From: Cauispirillum nitrogeniifigens
GTDB lineage: Bacteria; Pseudomonadota; Alphaproteobacteria; Rhodospirillales; Rhodospirillaceae
DNA length: 64,000 nt
Direction of reading: 5' to 3'
NCBI RefSeq assembly: GCF_049800675.1
Contig: NZ_JBLOOT010000013.1
Location: forward strand, 1-64,000
In this document: positions 1 to 11,092 of the stretch, piece by piece
Layout: every line of letters begins with the position of its first letter
Numbering within the stretch: the stretch's first letter is position 1
Notes under the pieces: model-generated
The model's input: only the letters and a program-made list of their open reading frames with translations
Databases searched by the model: none
Told to the model about the DNA's origin: nothing
Translations under genes and position numbers: made by a program

Positions 1-117
1 TGTCCAACAGCGCGGGGCGTCCACCCCAGGAGACCGGGCCGTGGCCCAACCTCGTCTAACCCTTTGTTTTCCTTCGCGTCTCAGTCCGTCGCCGGACCCC
101 GTCGCGTCGGGAGGCGG

Positions 118-146
118 TTTGTACTCCGGCCCGCCCAGGCCGTCAA
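118..146 (-). promoter_or_regulatory. Sigma-70 promoter P1, facing left
   Basis: Read on the minus strand, TTGACG (146-141) is followed by a 17-base spacer and TACAAA (123-118). A run of A residues (AAAAAAGG) sits immediately upstream, like an UP element. It repeats the design of the promoter at 307-335. Nothing on the minus strand between here and position 1 looks like a gene, so the transcript must leave the window. Assignment to an rRNA operon is inference from the strength and tandem arrangement. Confidence 0.55.
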
Positions 147-306
147 CACCTTTTTTCACTTTTTCGTCACCGCCCGGTGAACCACCAGACCCTCCCGAGA
201 GAGGAAACGCTTCCCCCAGGCCACCAGGGCGGCCTTGCCGGGAGAACAGCGCGGAACGGAAGTGAAAGCAGGGTCCGCGCCGGCCGAACCGGCGCTGACC
301 AGGGAA

Positions 307-335
307 TATCTAGGGCCCCGCCACCGGACTGTCAA
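307..335 (-). promoter_or_regulatory. Sigma-70 promoter P2, facing left
   Basis: On the minus strand a perfect TTGACA (335-330) is separated by exactly 17 bases from TAGATA (312-307), close to the sigma-70 consensus. It is preceded by an A-tract (GCAAAAAGG). It lies 189 bases upstream of P1 in the same orientation. Tandem strong promoters of this kind typically drive rRNA operons in alphaproteobacteria. Confidence 0.6.
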
Positions 336-672
336 CGCCTTTTTGCACCGCAGCAGACAGGCCGCCACCCCGAATGCCCGCGTATCGCGCGCGCGTACCA
401 TAAAGGAAATTCATGCCCCGCCCGGCGTCGGCCCCCGAAAAGAGCCTTCTCCGAACGGATCTACGCCTTTAGATCCCGTTGCCCTGCCCCCTTCTGCCGA
501 CGACAAGGCAATGCGCCGGCTCCAGGCTCAAAAAGGGTGCCCATGAAGCTGTTGACTTCGCGGCGACCGTCTTTCATTCTGCCGGTGCAACGAAAACCCG
601 TCCGTAATGGTTGGCCTACCTCGACCGACTCGGGCCCCTTAGAGTGTGCTGCCCAGGGGAGATCCACACGAC

Positions 673-2172
673 ATGCGGTACCGCAAACCCGCAGCCTTCA
701 CCGCGGCTGGCTTTGCCGCCGGGGCGGCGACCTTCGCAGCGCTGGCCGCGTTCGCGCCATCCACCCTGATTCCCCTCCCCGAGACTGCTTCTTCTGCCAT
801 CGTCACCGTCCAGGATGACCGCGACGCCGCGGTGGTGACCGGGCCGCGCAGCATGGGCCGTCTCGGAGTTCCGGGCGGTGGCCAGGCAACGGCTTCGGCG
901 ACGGGCGCCCCGGAAGTGCCGTCGCCCAAGCCGGACGCCCGGTCCGGCCAGGAGAGCGAGGCGGTTCTGACGCTGGCGCATGCCGGCCGCGGCAGCGTGC
1001 TGGGCAGCGGCCCCATCCCCGGCGCCAACCGCCGCGAGGTTCTGACGGTGGCGCGCGGTGACACCCTGATGGGCATGCTGGTCAACGTCGGCGTCGACCG
1101 TGCCGACGCCCATGCCTCCATCGAGGCCCTGCGCGACGTCTGGGACCCGCGCAGCCTGCGGCCGGGGGACCAGATCACCGTCACGTTCGGCATGGACAAG
1201 GAAACCGGCGAGGCTTTCCAGGGCCTGTCGCTGGAACCCGATCCGGCGCGGCGGGTGCTGGCCTCGCGCGATGACAAGGGCGGCTTCGCCGCCACCGAGG
1301 TCAAGGCCAAGCTGACCGACCAGACCGTCGCCTTCCAGGGCACCATCGATTCGAGCCTCTATCTGGCGGCAACCAGCGCCGGCCTGTCGCCGACCGCGCT
1401 TGCCACCGTCATCAAGGCGTTCTCCTACGACGTCGACTTCCAGCGCGACTTCCAGCCGGGCGACACCTTCGCCGTGATGCTCGACCGCAAGGTCACGCCG
1501 TCGGGGGATCGCGTGGGCGAGCCGGTGGTGACATATGCGTCGCTGACCCTGTCGGGCAAGAAGCTCGCCATCTACCGCTACGAGGACAGCGCCGGCGACA
1601 TCGACTACTACGACCAGGAAGGCCGCAGCGTCCGCAAGGCCCTGCTGCGCACGCCCATCAACGGCGCCCGCCTGTCCTCGGGCTTCGGCAAGCGCACTCA
1701 CCCGGTGCTGGGCTACACCAAGATGCACCGGGGCATCGACTTCGCCGCCCCCACCGGCACGCCGATCTTCGCCGCCGGCGACGGCGTGATCGAAAAGGCC
1801 GAGCGCTTCGGGGCCTATGGCAACTACGTGCGAATCCGCCATAACTCCACCTTCGACACCGCCTATGCCCATATGTCCCGCTTTGCCAAGGGCATGTCGC
1901 CGGGCAAGCGGGTGCGCCAGGGGGACGTCATCGGCTATGTCGGCTCGACCGGGCGGTCCACCGGCCCGCACCTGCACTACGAAATCCTCAAGAAGAACAC
2001 CCAGGTGAACCCGCTGGCCGTGACCTTCCCCTCGGGCCGCGAGCTGGAAGGCAAGGAACGCAAGCGTTTTGCCGCCGCGCGCGGAGAACTCGACCGCGCG
2101 TTCGCCGCCCTTCCCAAGGCCAGCACCGTCGCGCAGGCCGACACCAGCCGTCCGGGCGGGGCGCGGAACTGA
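673..2172 (+). CDS. M23 family metallopeptidase (peptidoglycan endopeptidase)
   Basis: A 499-residue, likely periplasmic zinc endopeptidase that cuts peptidoglycan cross-links. The N-terminus has a hydrophobic segment (AAGFAAGAATFAALAAF), a signal peptide or anchor. A LysM/OapA-like segment follows around residues 115-170 (VLTVARGDTLMGML), then the C-terminal LytM domain. That domain carries both zinc motifs, H352-R-G-I-D356 and H433-L-H435, so it should be active, unlike EnvC/NlpD-type activators. The start at 673 is chosen over a GTG at 646 because AGGGGAG (655-661) is correctly spaced. It is monocistronic, ended by a strong hairpin terminator. The family is certain; the exact bond cleaved is not known from sequence. 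Confidence 0.92.
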   Translation: MRYRKPAAFTAAGFAAGAATFAALAAFAPSTLIPLPETASSAIVTVQDDRDAAVVTGPRSMGRLGVPGGGQATASATGAPEVPSPKPDARSGQESEAVLTLAHAGRGSVLGSGPIPGANRREVLTVARGDTLMGMLVNVGVDRADAHASIEALRDVWDPRSLRPGDQITVTFGMDKETGEAFQGLSLEPDPARRVLASRDDKGGFAATEVKAKLTDQTVAFQGTIDSSLYLAATSAGLSPTALATVIKAFSYDVDFQRDFQPGDTFAVMLDRKVTPSGDRVGEPVVTYASLTLSGKKLAIYRYEDSAGDIDYYDQEGRSVRKALLRTPINGARLSSGFGKRTHPVLGYTKMHRGIDFAAPTGTPIFAAGDGVIEKAERFGAYGNYVRIRHNSTFDTAYAHMSRFAKGMSPGKRVRQGDVIGYVGSTGRSTGPHLHYEILKKNTQVNPLAVTFPSGRELEGKERKRFAAARGELDRAFAALPKASTVAQADTSRPGGARN

Positions 2173-2200
2173 TACCAGCCGCCCTCACCCGACCTAATAG

Positions 2201-2229
2201 AAAGGGCCGCCCCATCGGGCGGCCCTTTT
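2201..2229. terminator. Rho-independent terminator, bidirectional
   Basis: A perfect 12-bp stem (AAAGGGCCGCCC paired with GGGCGGCCCTTT), a 4-base loop and TTTT. It lies between the convergent M23 peptidase gene and clpB. Because the left arm begins with AAA it can serve both strands. Confidence 0.85.
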
Positions 2230-2254
2230 CCGTTGCCATGCCATGCGGCCGGGT

Positions 2255-4885
<2,631 letters not shown>

Positions 4886-4964
4886 GATGCTCTGTCCTCC
4901 AGCGAGCGACGCCGGGTTTGGCCGCTCCCGTAAGAGGCCGCGGAAACCCGCTTATTCCACGGGG

Positions 4965-4996
4965 ATATCTAGGGAGGCCCCCAGGGTCTTGGCAAG
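4965..4996 (-). promoter_or_regulatory. Candidate heat-shock (sigma-32) promoter of clpB
   Basis: On the minus strand CTTG (4996-4993) is followed 17-18 bases later by a CCCTAGATAT-like element (4974-4965). This resembles the alphaproteobacterial RpoH consensus (CTTG, then CYTATNT). It would give a leader of about 70-80 bases before the clpB ATG. The -10 match is imperfect, so this is a candidate only. Confidence 0.4.
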
Positions 4997-5082
4997 ATGT
5001 CGCGGTGACGGCCCGTCGCCTTCCGGCGCCCACCCAAGCGGGCGATTGACAGAGGTCCCGGCGGCGCGGGATGGTTCATCCC

Positions 5083-5847
5083 ATGACCACGACCATGACC
5101 ATCGCCGCGCTGTACCGCTACCCGGTCAAGGGCCTGAGCCCGGAGCCCCTGGACCGCTGCGTCCTGGAACCCGGCGCGGCGCTGCCGGGCGACCGGCGCT
5201 TCGCCCTGCTGGCCGGCAGCGCGCCCTTTGACGCCCTGCGTCCGACGTGGCAGCCCAGAACCGCCTTCGTCACGCTGCGCAGCCACCCGCGCGTGGGGGA
5301 CCTGACCACGCGCTGGATCTCCGTCGCCAACACCCTGACGGTGGAGCGCAACGGCAAGCAGGTGGCGCGCGGCGACCTGACCACCGCCATCGGCCGGGCC
5401 ATGCTGGAGGAGTTCTTCGGCGCCTATCTCAAGGAAGACGGCCCCACGCCGCGCATCGTCGAAGCCCAGGGCTTCAGCTTCAGCGACACGCGCGAGCAGG
5501 TGGTGTCGATCATCACCCGCGCCTCCCTGGCCGAACTGGAGCGGGTCGGCGGCAAGCCGGTGGACGAGCGGCGCCTGCGCGCCAACATCGTGCTCGACGG
5601 CACGGAGGCTTGGGCAGAAGACACCTGGCACGGCCGGCGGCTGCGCCTGGGCGCGGCGGTGGTCGAGGTCATCACGCCCCCTGCCCCCCTTCATTCTTCC
5701 GAGGCCACTCCCGACACCGGCATCGCCGACAGCACGCTGGCGCGGCTGCTCAAGGGCGGGCTGGGGCGCAGCGGCTTCGGCGTCCATGCCCGCGTCGTCG
5801 CGGGCGGCGCGGTGGCGGTCGGCGATCAGGGCTGCATGGCCGCCTGA
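5083..5847 (+). CDS. MOSC domain-containing protein
   Basis: About 254 residues with an N-terminal MOSC beta-barrel region (IAALYRYPVKGLSPEPL, LPGDRRFALL) and a C-terminal MOSC domain (RRLRANIVLDG). MOSC proteins relate to molybdenum-cofactor sulfurases and the mARC/YcbX/YiiM molybdoenzymes. The conserved Cys of YcbX-type proteins is not obvious in the C-terminal part, so the molybdenum ligand is uncertain. Three in-frame ATGs (5071, 5083, 5095) are possible. I favour 5083, which has a GGGATGG purine run 9 bases upstream. The end overlaps the convergent TetR gene by 22 bases. Substrate unknown. Confidence 0.8.
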   Translation: MTTTMTIAALYRYPVKGLSPEPLDRCVLEPGAALPGDRRFALLAGSAPFDALRPTWQPRTAFVTLRSHPRVGDLTTRWISVANTLTVERNGKQVARGDLTTAIGRAMLEEFFGAYLKEDGPTPRIVEAQGFSFSDTREQVVSIITRASLAELERVGGKPVDERRLRANIVLDGTEAWAEDTWHGRRLRLGAAVVEVITPPAPLHSSEATPDTGIADSTLARLLKGGLGRSGFGVHARVVAGGAVAVGDQGCMAA

Positions 5848-6467
5848 TCGCCCGCCGCCCAGGCGCGCAGCAGGGCAGCGGCCGCGTGCTTGGCCTGACC
5901 GGCCGCCGACGCGCCGCCGACCACCGGCGCCAGCGCGGCGGCACCGTCCATCAGCAGCACCAGATCCCAGGACCGTGCCTCGGCCTCGGCGATGCCGGCG
6001 GCGTCCAGGCGCGCTTTCACCCACGGCCCGGCCTTCTTCTTGCGGAAGGCGGCGTCCCCGGCGACGGCGACGTCATGGCCGGAGAACTCCCCCAGGGCCT
6101 TGAGCAGGAAGTCGCCGTTGCTGCCCGGCCCGTCGAGCCATTCGGCCAGGGCGTCGAACATCGCCAGGACCGGATGCACACCGGCGGCGGCATGGCGGGC
6201 CGTCGCCTCGTCCATGTGCATCCAGTGGCGGTCGTCGCGGCGTTCCAGCACCGCGCGCACCAGCGCATGCTTGGTCGGAAAGTGTTTGTAGAAGGTCATG
6301 CGGGCAACGCCGCTTTCGGTCACCAGGCGGTCAACGCCGGTGCCGTGGAAGCCGAAGCGGTCGAACAGGTCCTCGGCCTGGGCGATCAGGGCATCGCGCT
6401 TGGGCGACGGCTTGGGGGACGCGGCCTTTTCGGGCGCCTTGGGGGGAGCGGCGGTGCGGCGGGGCAT
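5826..6467 (-). CDS. TetR/AcrR family transcriptional regulator
   Basis: 213 residues. A Lys/Pro/Ala-rich tail of about 25 residues precedes a classical TetR helix-turn-helix (FDRFGFHGTGVDRLV, then GVARMTFYKHFPTK). The C-terminal part is a ligand-binding domain of the family's usual length. TetR proteins usually repress a neighbouring or divergent gene; here the divergent neighbour is the diguanylate cyclase. The 3' end overlaps the MOSC gene. Ligand and target cannot be told from sequence. Confidence 0.88.
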   Translation of the reverse strand: MPRRTAAPPKAPEKAASPKPSPKRDALIAQAEDLFDRFGFHGTGVDRLVTESGVARMTFYKHFPTKHALVRAVLERRDDRHWMHMDEATARHAAAGVHPVLAMFDALAEWLDGPGSNGDFLLKALGEFSGHDVAVAGDAAFRKKKAGPWVKARLDAAGIAEAEARSWDLVLLMDGAAALAPVVGGASAAGQAKHAAAALLRAWAAGDQAAMQP

Positions 6468-6616
6468 GGGCTATCCCGGAACTACAGGAAGAACGATCGG
6501 TCCGAAGGGGCCCTGTTTTGCCTCATCCGATCAGCGGCGGCAATCCCTTTAGGCGCAGACCAGGACCCATGGGCCGGGCGCGCGGCGTTCCTGAGGCACA
6601 GCCGTCGGGTGGCCCC

Positions 6617-8206
6617 ATGTCCGCTGGTCCAAGGTCCGCGCACCTTCTCTCGCTGCGCACCCATGTTGCTTTGGTCATCGCGCTGGTGGTCGCGCTGCTG
6701 GCGGCCAGCCTGAGCGTTGCCGTGAGCCTGCGTGCCTCGGCGGGGATGCGCTCGGCCCTGGGCGAGCGGCTGATCGAGATCGCCCATCAGGTCAGCGACG
6801 AACTTTCGCGCGGCGTGCGGTCGCGCAGCACGGCGCTGCATGTGGTGGCCGGACTGGACATCCTGCGCGCCCCCCACGATCCGGCGCGGGTCGACGAGAT
6901 CCTGGACCACCTGCGGCGGCAGATCGACGCCTTCGAGGGGGTGGCCCTGCTGGGGCCGGGCGGCACCGTGGTGGCGTCCTCCGGCACCGTGCACCTGGAG
7001 GCCGCCACGCCCGACACGCCGCGACCGCTGACCCTGGCCGCGCCGGTGCGGGACGGGACTGGCGAGACCGAGGGCCTGCTGGTGGCGCAGTTGCGCTGGT
7101 CCTGGGCCGAGGATCTGCGCGCCGCCGTCCTGGTTCCCTTCGAGCGCCGCCATGCCCTCGATGTCGTGGTGGTGGACTCCAGCGGCCTCGTGCTGCTGGG
7201 GCCGGGGCCGTTGCTCGGCCGGTCCCTGGGCACGCCCCTGCCGGCGACGGCGAGCTGGACCGTGACCGCCTGGCCCGACGGCAGGACCTCCCTCACCGGC
7301 TTTGCCCCGCAGGACCAGAGCGACCTGGGCTGGCGGGTCATCGCGCGGGAGCCGGTGACGACCGCGCTCGCCCCGGTGAAGGCCCTGCAACGCTCCATCG
7401 TCCTGTGGGGAGGCGCCCTGGCGGTGGTCTTCGCCGGGCTCGGCTGGCTGTCGGCCGGCTGGATCACCGCGCCCTTGAGCCGCATCGCCGCCGCCGCCGA
7501 CCGCGTGCGGGTCGGCCAGCGCCACGACCTGCCCCTGGTGTCGGGACCACGGGAGATCGAGGTGCTGTCGGCCTCGCTGCGCGCCCTGGTCCATGACCTC
7601 CTGCACCGCGAGGCGGCGCTGATTGAGATGGAGGACCGGGTACAGACCGACCCGCTGACCGGCCTGCTCAACCGCACGGGGCTGGTCAGGGGCCTGGACC
7701 TGCTGATCCCCGCCGCCGGCGGCAGCCGCCGCGCCGACGATGGCGTCGCCTGCCTGTTCATCGACCTGGACGGCTTCAAGGACATCAACGACACCTACGG
7801 GCACGCCGCCGGCGATACCTTGCTGCGGGCCGTCGCGCACCGCCTGGAACGCTGCCTGCGCGGCCGCGACCTGATCGCCCGCCTGGGCGGCGACGAATTC
7901 GTCATGCTGCTGCGGGTCAGCCACCAGACCGGCCTGGACGAAGCCACGGTGGTGGCCGAGCGCGCCCTCGCCGCCGTCGCCGCGCCCATTGCCCTGGGGG
8001 ACGCCACGGTGGCGGTGGGGTGCAGCATCGGCATCGCCCTGTGGCCGGAGGACGCCCAGACGGCCGACGACCTGCTGCGGGTCGCCGACGAGGCCCTCTA
8101 TGCCGCCAAGCACAAGGGCCGCAACCGCGCCTGCCTGGCCCCGGCGCGCGAGGCCGCCGCCGAGGCGGACGAGGAGGAAGACGAAGGCGCCCCCGGCGCT
8201 TCGTGA
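6617..8206 (+). CDS. Membrane diguanylate cyclase (Cache-like sensor, HAMP, GGDEF)
   Basis: 529 residues from the ATG at 6617; upstream in-frame ATGs at 6518 and 6569 add only low-complexity residues. A first membrane helix (VALVIALVVALLAASLSVAV), an extracytoplasmic Cache-like sensor domain (~40-255), a second helix (IVLWGGALAVVFAGLGWL), a HAMP linker and a GGDEF domain. The active-site GGDEF is intact at residues 424-428. An RGRD sequence five residues before it fits the RxxD inhibitory site, so it should make c-di-GMP with product inhibition. It is divergent from the TetR gene and convergent to the deaminase gene with 31 bases between. The signal sensed is unknown. Confidence 0.9.
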   Translation: MSAGPRSAHLLSLRTHVALVIALVVALLAASLSVAVSLRASAGMRSALGERLIEIAHQVSDELSRGVRSRSTALHVVAGLDILRAPHDPARVDEILDHLRRQIDAFEGVALLGPGGTVVASSGTVHLEAATPDTPRPLTLAAPVRDGTGETEGLLVAQLRWSWAEDLRAAVLVPFERRHALDVVVVDSSGLVLLGPGPLLGRSLGTPLPATASWTVTAWPDGRTSLTGFAPQDQSDLGWRVIAREPVTTALAPVKALQRSIVLWGGALAVVFAGLGWLSAGWITAPLSRIAAAADRVRVGQRHDLPLVSGPREIEVLSASLRALVHDLLHREAALIEMEDRVQTDPLTGLLNRTGLVRGLDLLIPAAGGSRRADDGVACLFIDLDGFKDINDTYGHAAGDTLLRAVAHRLERCLRGRDLIARLGGDEFVMLLRVSHQTGLDEATVVAERALAAVAAPIALGDATVAVGCSIGIALWPEDAQTADDLLRVADEALYAAKHKGRNRACLAPAREAAAEADEEEDEGAPGAS

Positions 8207-8237
8207 CCTCCCAGGGCATCTTTGATCGGTTGATGCT

Positions 8238-9878
8238 CTACGCCCGCTCCACCTGCTCCTCCAGGGCGGCGCGCTTCCAGTCGCTCCAGGCGCCGGCCTC
8301 GGCGCGGGCGGCGGATATCTCGGCCGTCAGCCAGGCCAGCCGCTCCGGCACCGGCCCGTGCAACGCCGCGCGGGCGGCGTCGGTGCCGAGGCAGGCGAGA
8401 TGCGCCGCCTCCACCTCGGGATAGGTCACGAAGGACCGCGACAGGGCCGGCCGCGCGGTCGCCAGCGACCAGTCGAGGGCACCGCCGCGCTCGTCCTTGC
8501 GCTCGCGGTATTCAAAGAAGGTCATGTAGCGGTGCGGCGCCACGCCCATGAACGGCTCGAAGGCCACCGCGCCGTCCAGGGCCTCGGCATCGTCCTCGAC
8601 GCGCACCCACTTGCGGTACAGTTCCTTGGCCAGGCTCTTGGGGTAGGGCTCGATGTAGACCACCTTCTCCAGGCCGGCGGCGATGATGTGCCGGGCGCAC
8701 ATGTGGCAGGGGAAGGTGGTGCAGTACAGGATCCGGCCCTGCACGCCGGCGCCCCGGCGGGCGGCATCCATGAGGGCGTTCATCTCGGCATGGACGATGC
8801 GGCCGTATTCCAGGGCGTTGGCGGCCCGCGCGTTCTTCAGGAAGGCGCCGCCGCCGCCGCGTAGCGCCGTGTCGAGCAGCGCTTCCGCCCCCTTCTCCGC
8901 CACGCCGCGCGCCAGCCAGCCGTTCTGCCGCAGCAGGTCCAGGATCTCGGTGAGGTTCTGTTCCTTCCACTTGGCGGTGGAGTCATAGCCTTCGCGGAAG
9001 TCGCGGTCGTCGCGCGCCGCCTCCCCGCCCTCCCAGAAGCTGCCGCCGCCGCCGGTGGGTACCTCGTTGCAGCCGTTGGCGATGATGCTGCCGCGGTCGT
9101 CCAGCACCACGGCGCCGACCTGCCGCGACAGGTCCGACGAGCGCAGGGCCACGGCGCGGGCGTGGAACATGCCGTACTCGTCGCGGGTCGGCGTGGCGAA
9201 CGGATTGCCGAAGACCAGACCGACGAAGCGTTCCACCTGCTGGCCGACGCCCTCCTTGTCCAGGGGCACGAAGTAGTCGGCCTTGGGGAAGGTGTCGCGG
9301 ACGTTCTGGCCCAGGTCGGTGCCCGGCGCCTTCTGGTCCTTCTCCATCAGTCCCTCGGCCAGGGCGGTGAACTCGTCGCGCTGAAGGGCCTTGCGCGACT
9401 TGCGGATGAGGTCGCTGAGGCGGGCCAAGCGCACGGCGCGCGGCGAGTACCCGGCGATGGCCAGGAAGTTGTCGCCGTAGATGCGCCGCAGGGTATCCAC
9501 CTCGCGCGGGTGCTTGAGGCTGTCGAGGACATAGGCCACGCCGCCCAGCGGCCGCCCCGGATCGCCATGGGCGGCGCGGCGCAGTTGGCGGATGTGGCCC
9601 AGCGCCAACAGGGCGACGGCGTCGCCGCGCCCAAGCTCCTGGCGCAGGCGGTCCCCGGCGGCCATGTGGGCGTCGATGCGCTGGTCCTCCGGCGCCGCGT
9701 CACCGCCGTCGGGCGGGTCGAAGCAGGCGGTGCCCCGGATCAACTCGGACAGGCGCACCAGTTCGACCGCATAGCCGGCCGTGCCAAGGTGCTTGCGCAG
9801 TTCGGGCAGGATGATGCCGCGCAGATCGGTGCCCACGGCGCCGATGAGGCCGATCACGAGTTCCGCCTTGTCTTCCAT
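8238..9878 (-). CDS. dCTP/dCMP deaminase with N-terminal P-loop-like domain (anti-phage type)
   Basis: 546 residues in two parts. Residues ~1-200 resemble a nucleotide-kinase-like P-loop fold (VIGLIGAVGTDLRGI, an atypical Walker A). Residues ~230-480 form a zinc-dependent cytidine/deoxycytidylate deaminase with H363-A-E365 and P-C391-H-M-C394. Length and the two-domain layout match the dCTP-deaminase phage-defence family (DCD/AvcD), which drains dC nucleotides on infection, rather than the ~150-residue housekeeping dCMP deaminase. All zinc ligands and the catalytic Glu are present. The gene is alone, divergent from a lipase gene (102 bases between). No obvious AvcI-like inhibitory RNA or toxin gene is seen. 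Family assignment is strong; the defence role is inference. Confidence 0.88.
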   Translation of the reverse strand: MEDKAELVIGLIGAVGTDLRGIILPELRKHLGTAGYAVELVRLSELIRGTACFDPPDGGDAAPEDQRIDAHMAAGDRLRQELGRGDAVALLALGHIRQLRRAAHGDPGRPLGGVAYVLDSLKHPREVDTLRRIYGDNFLAIAGYSPRAVRLARLSDLIRKSRKALQRDEFTALAEGLMEKDQKAPGTDLGQNVRDTFPKADYFVPLDKEGVGQQVERFVGLVFGNPFATPTRDEYGMFHARAVALRSSDLSRQVGAVVLDDRGSIIANGCNEVPTGGGGSFWEGGEAARDDRDFREGYDSTAKWKEQNLTEILDLLRQNGWLARGVAEKGAEALLDTALRGGGGAFLKNARAANALEYGRIVHAEMNALMDAARRGAGVQGRILYCTTFPCHMCARHIIAAGLEKVVYIEPYPKSLAKELYRKWVRVEDDAEALDGAVAFEPFMGVAPHRYMTFFEYRERKDERGGALDWSLATARPALSRSFVTYPEVEAAHLACLGTDAARAALHGPVPERLAWLTAEISAARAEAGAWSDWKRAALEEQVERA

Positions 9879-9980
9879 CCCACGCCCTCGTCCCGTGTGC
9901 GGCGCGCCAGGATAGGCCAGCGGACCGATCCGAGGAAGCCCCGTCAGCCGTTACTGTCCCACAGCCACGGAGGCCCGACC

Positions 9981-11030
9981 ATGGCATTCACCGACGACGC
10001 CTTCCTTCAGGCGGCCGGCCTGTCGCTCGCCGCCTATTCCGCCACTCCCCTGCCCACCGGCGAGACCGGATGGACGCCCGTCACCGCCGCCGACCTGGGC
10101 CTGCGCCCGCTCGGCACGGCGGACGAGGGCGCCTATCGCATGACGCCGGCGGTGTACACCCAGACCCAGGGCCTGAGCAGCGCCGCCGCGCACGTCTACC
10201 TGAACGAGGACGACGGCACCCTGGCGATCGCCTTCTGGGGCACCGACGAGGCCCTGGACCTGCGCGACCACGCCGACCTCACCACTCACTACGCCCGTTT
10301 CGAGCCGCTGATGGACGCCATCGCCGATCTGGTGGACGCGCGGAACAGCCCGGTCGAGCAGGTTCTTGTCACCGGCCACAGCCTGGGCGGGGCCATGGCG
10401 ACCACCGCCATGATCGACCAGGGCTGGACCAACGACCCCCGCGTCCTGGGCATCGCCATCGGCGGCCACGGCACGGAACCCGAGGTCGCCGCCCTGGCCC
10501 CGGCGCGGGTCGGCAACCTGATCAACATCCTGCACGAGGACGACCGCCTGCTGCTGAGCGAGGAACCGGCCGCCTCCGGCCTGAGTTGGCTGACCCGCGC
10601 CAACACCGGCCGCGACGCCCCGACCGAGCAGGTGGGCGTCGAGGTGTGGATCGACGATCTGCCCAACCCCGACGTGACCGCCGGCCTCATTCTCGGCACC
10701 CAGACCTTCACGGTCCCACGGCAAGCCGTAGGCGCACACGAGCTTGAGGAATACGCCGCCGACATCCAGGTGCTCCACGGCGCCGGCGTGCTCGATCCGG
10801 GGGTGCTGGCCGCCCGCCAGGAGTGGCACTTCACCATCAACCCGCGCACCAACGACCTCGCCCGCCCCGGCGAAGGGACGCAGCCGCGCTACCTGGACCT
10901 GCTGCGCCTGGGCGACGAGATATTCACCCCGCGCCTGAACGACGCGGTCGCCGACGCGCGGGAGGATGCCCTGGCCATTCTCGCCGGCCTGCGGACCACC
11001 CCCGACGACATCATGGACCTTTTCGGCTGA
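9981..11030 (+). CDS. Class 3 lipase-like alpha/beta hydrolase
   Basis: 349 residues. The nucleophile elbow GHSLGGA lies at about residue 133, followed by a plausible catalytic Asp (NILHEDDRLL) and His (GAHELEEY), the triad order of class 3 (fungal-type) lipases. There is no signal peptide or membrane helix. The ATG at 9981 has GGAGG a few bases upstream. A long in-frame extension further upstream overlaps the divergent deaminase gene and is not real. A strong bidirectional terminator follows. The substrate (acylglycerol, phospholipid or other ester) is not deducible. Confidence 0.8.
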   Translation: MAFTDDAFLQAAGLSLAAYSATPLPTGETGWTPVTAADLGLRPLGTADEGAYRMTPAVYTQTQGLSSAAAHVYLNEDDGTLAIAFWGTDEALDLRDHADLTTHYARFEPLMDAIADLVDARNSPVEQVLVTGHSLGGAMATTAMIDQGWTNDPRVLGIAIGGHGTEPEVAALAPARVGNLINILHEDDRLLLSEEPAASGLSWLTRANTGRDAPTEQVGVEVWIDDLPNPDVTAGLILGTQTFTVPRQAVGAHELEEYAADIQVLHGAGVLDPGVLAARQEWHFTINPRTNDLARPGEGTQPRYLDLLRLGDEIFTPRLNDAVADAREDALAILAGLRTTPDDIMDLFG

Positions 11031-11039
11031 AGCCACGAA

Positions 11040-11073
11040 AAACCCCCGCCGCTGCGGGCGGCGGGGGTTTCTT
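11040..11073. terminator. Rho-independent terminator, bidirectional
   Basis: A perfect 13-bp stem (AAACCCCCGCCGC with GCGGCGGGGGTTT), a 5-base loop and a T-rich tail (TTTCTTC). It separates the convergent lipase gene from the BMP transport operon and begins about 10 bases after the lipase stop codon. Confidence 0.88.
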
Positions 11074-11092
11074 CAGGCGCGGGCGCCTGCCG

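Larger units (their letters stand above)
1..672. other. Gene-free left edge with leftward promoters
   Basis: No open frame here looks like a real protein: the longest candidates are Arg/Pro-rich, have no family resemblance and lack ribosome binding sites. The region carries short T-tracts and two near-identical 18-base blocks (142-159 and 331-348, two differences) that read on the minus strand as A-tract plus TTGAC. The two leftward promoters are listed separately. The right part should hold the promoter of the M23 peptidase: TTGACT at 552-557 with a weak CATTCT 17 bases later is the only candidate I see. Confidence 0.6.
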
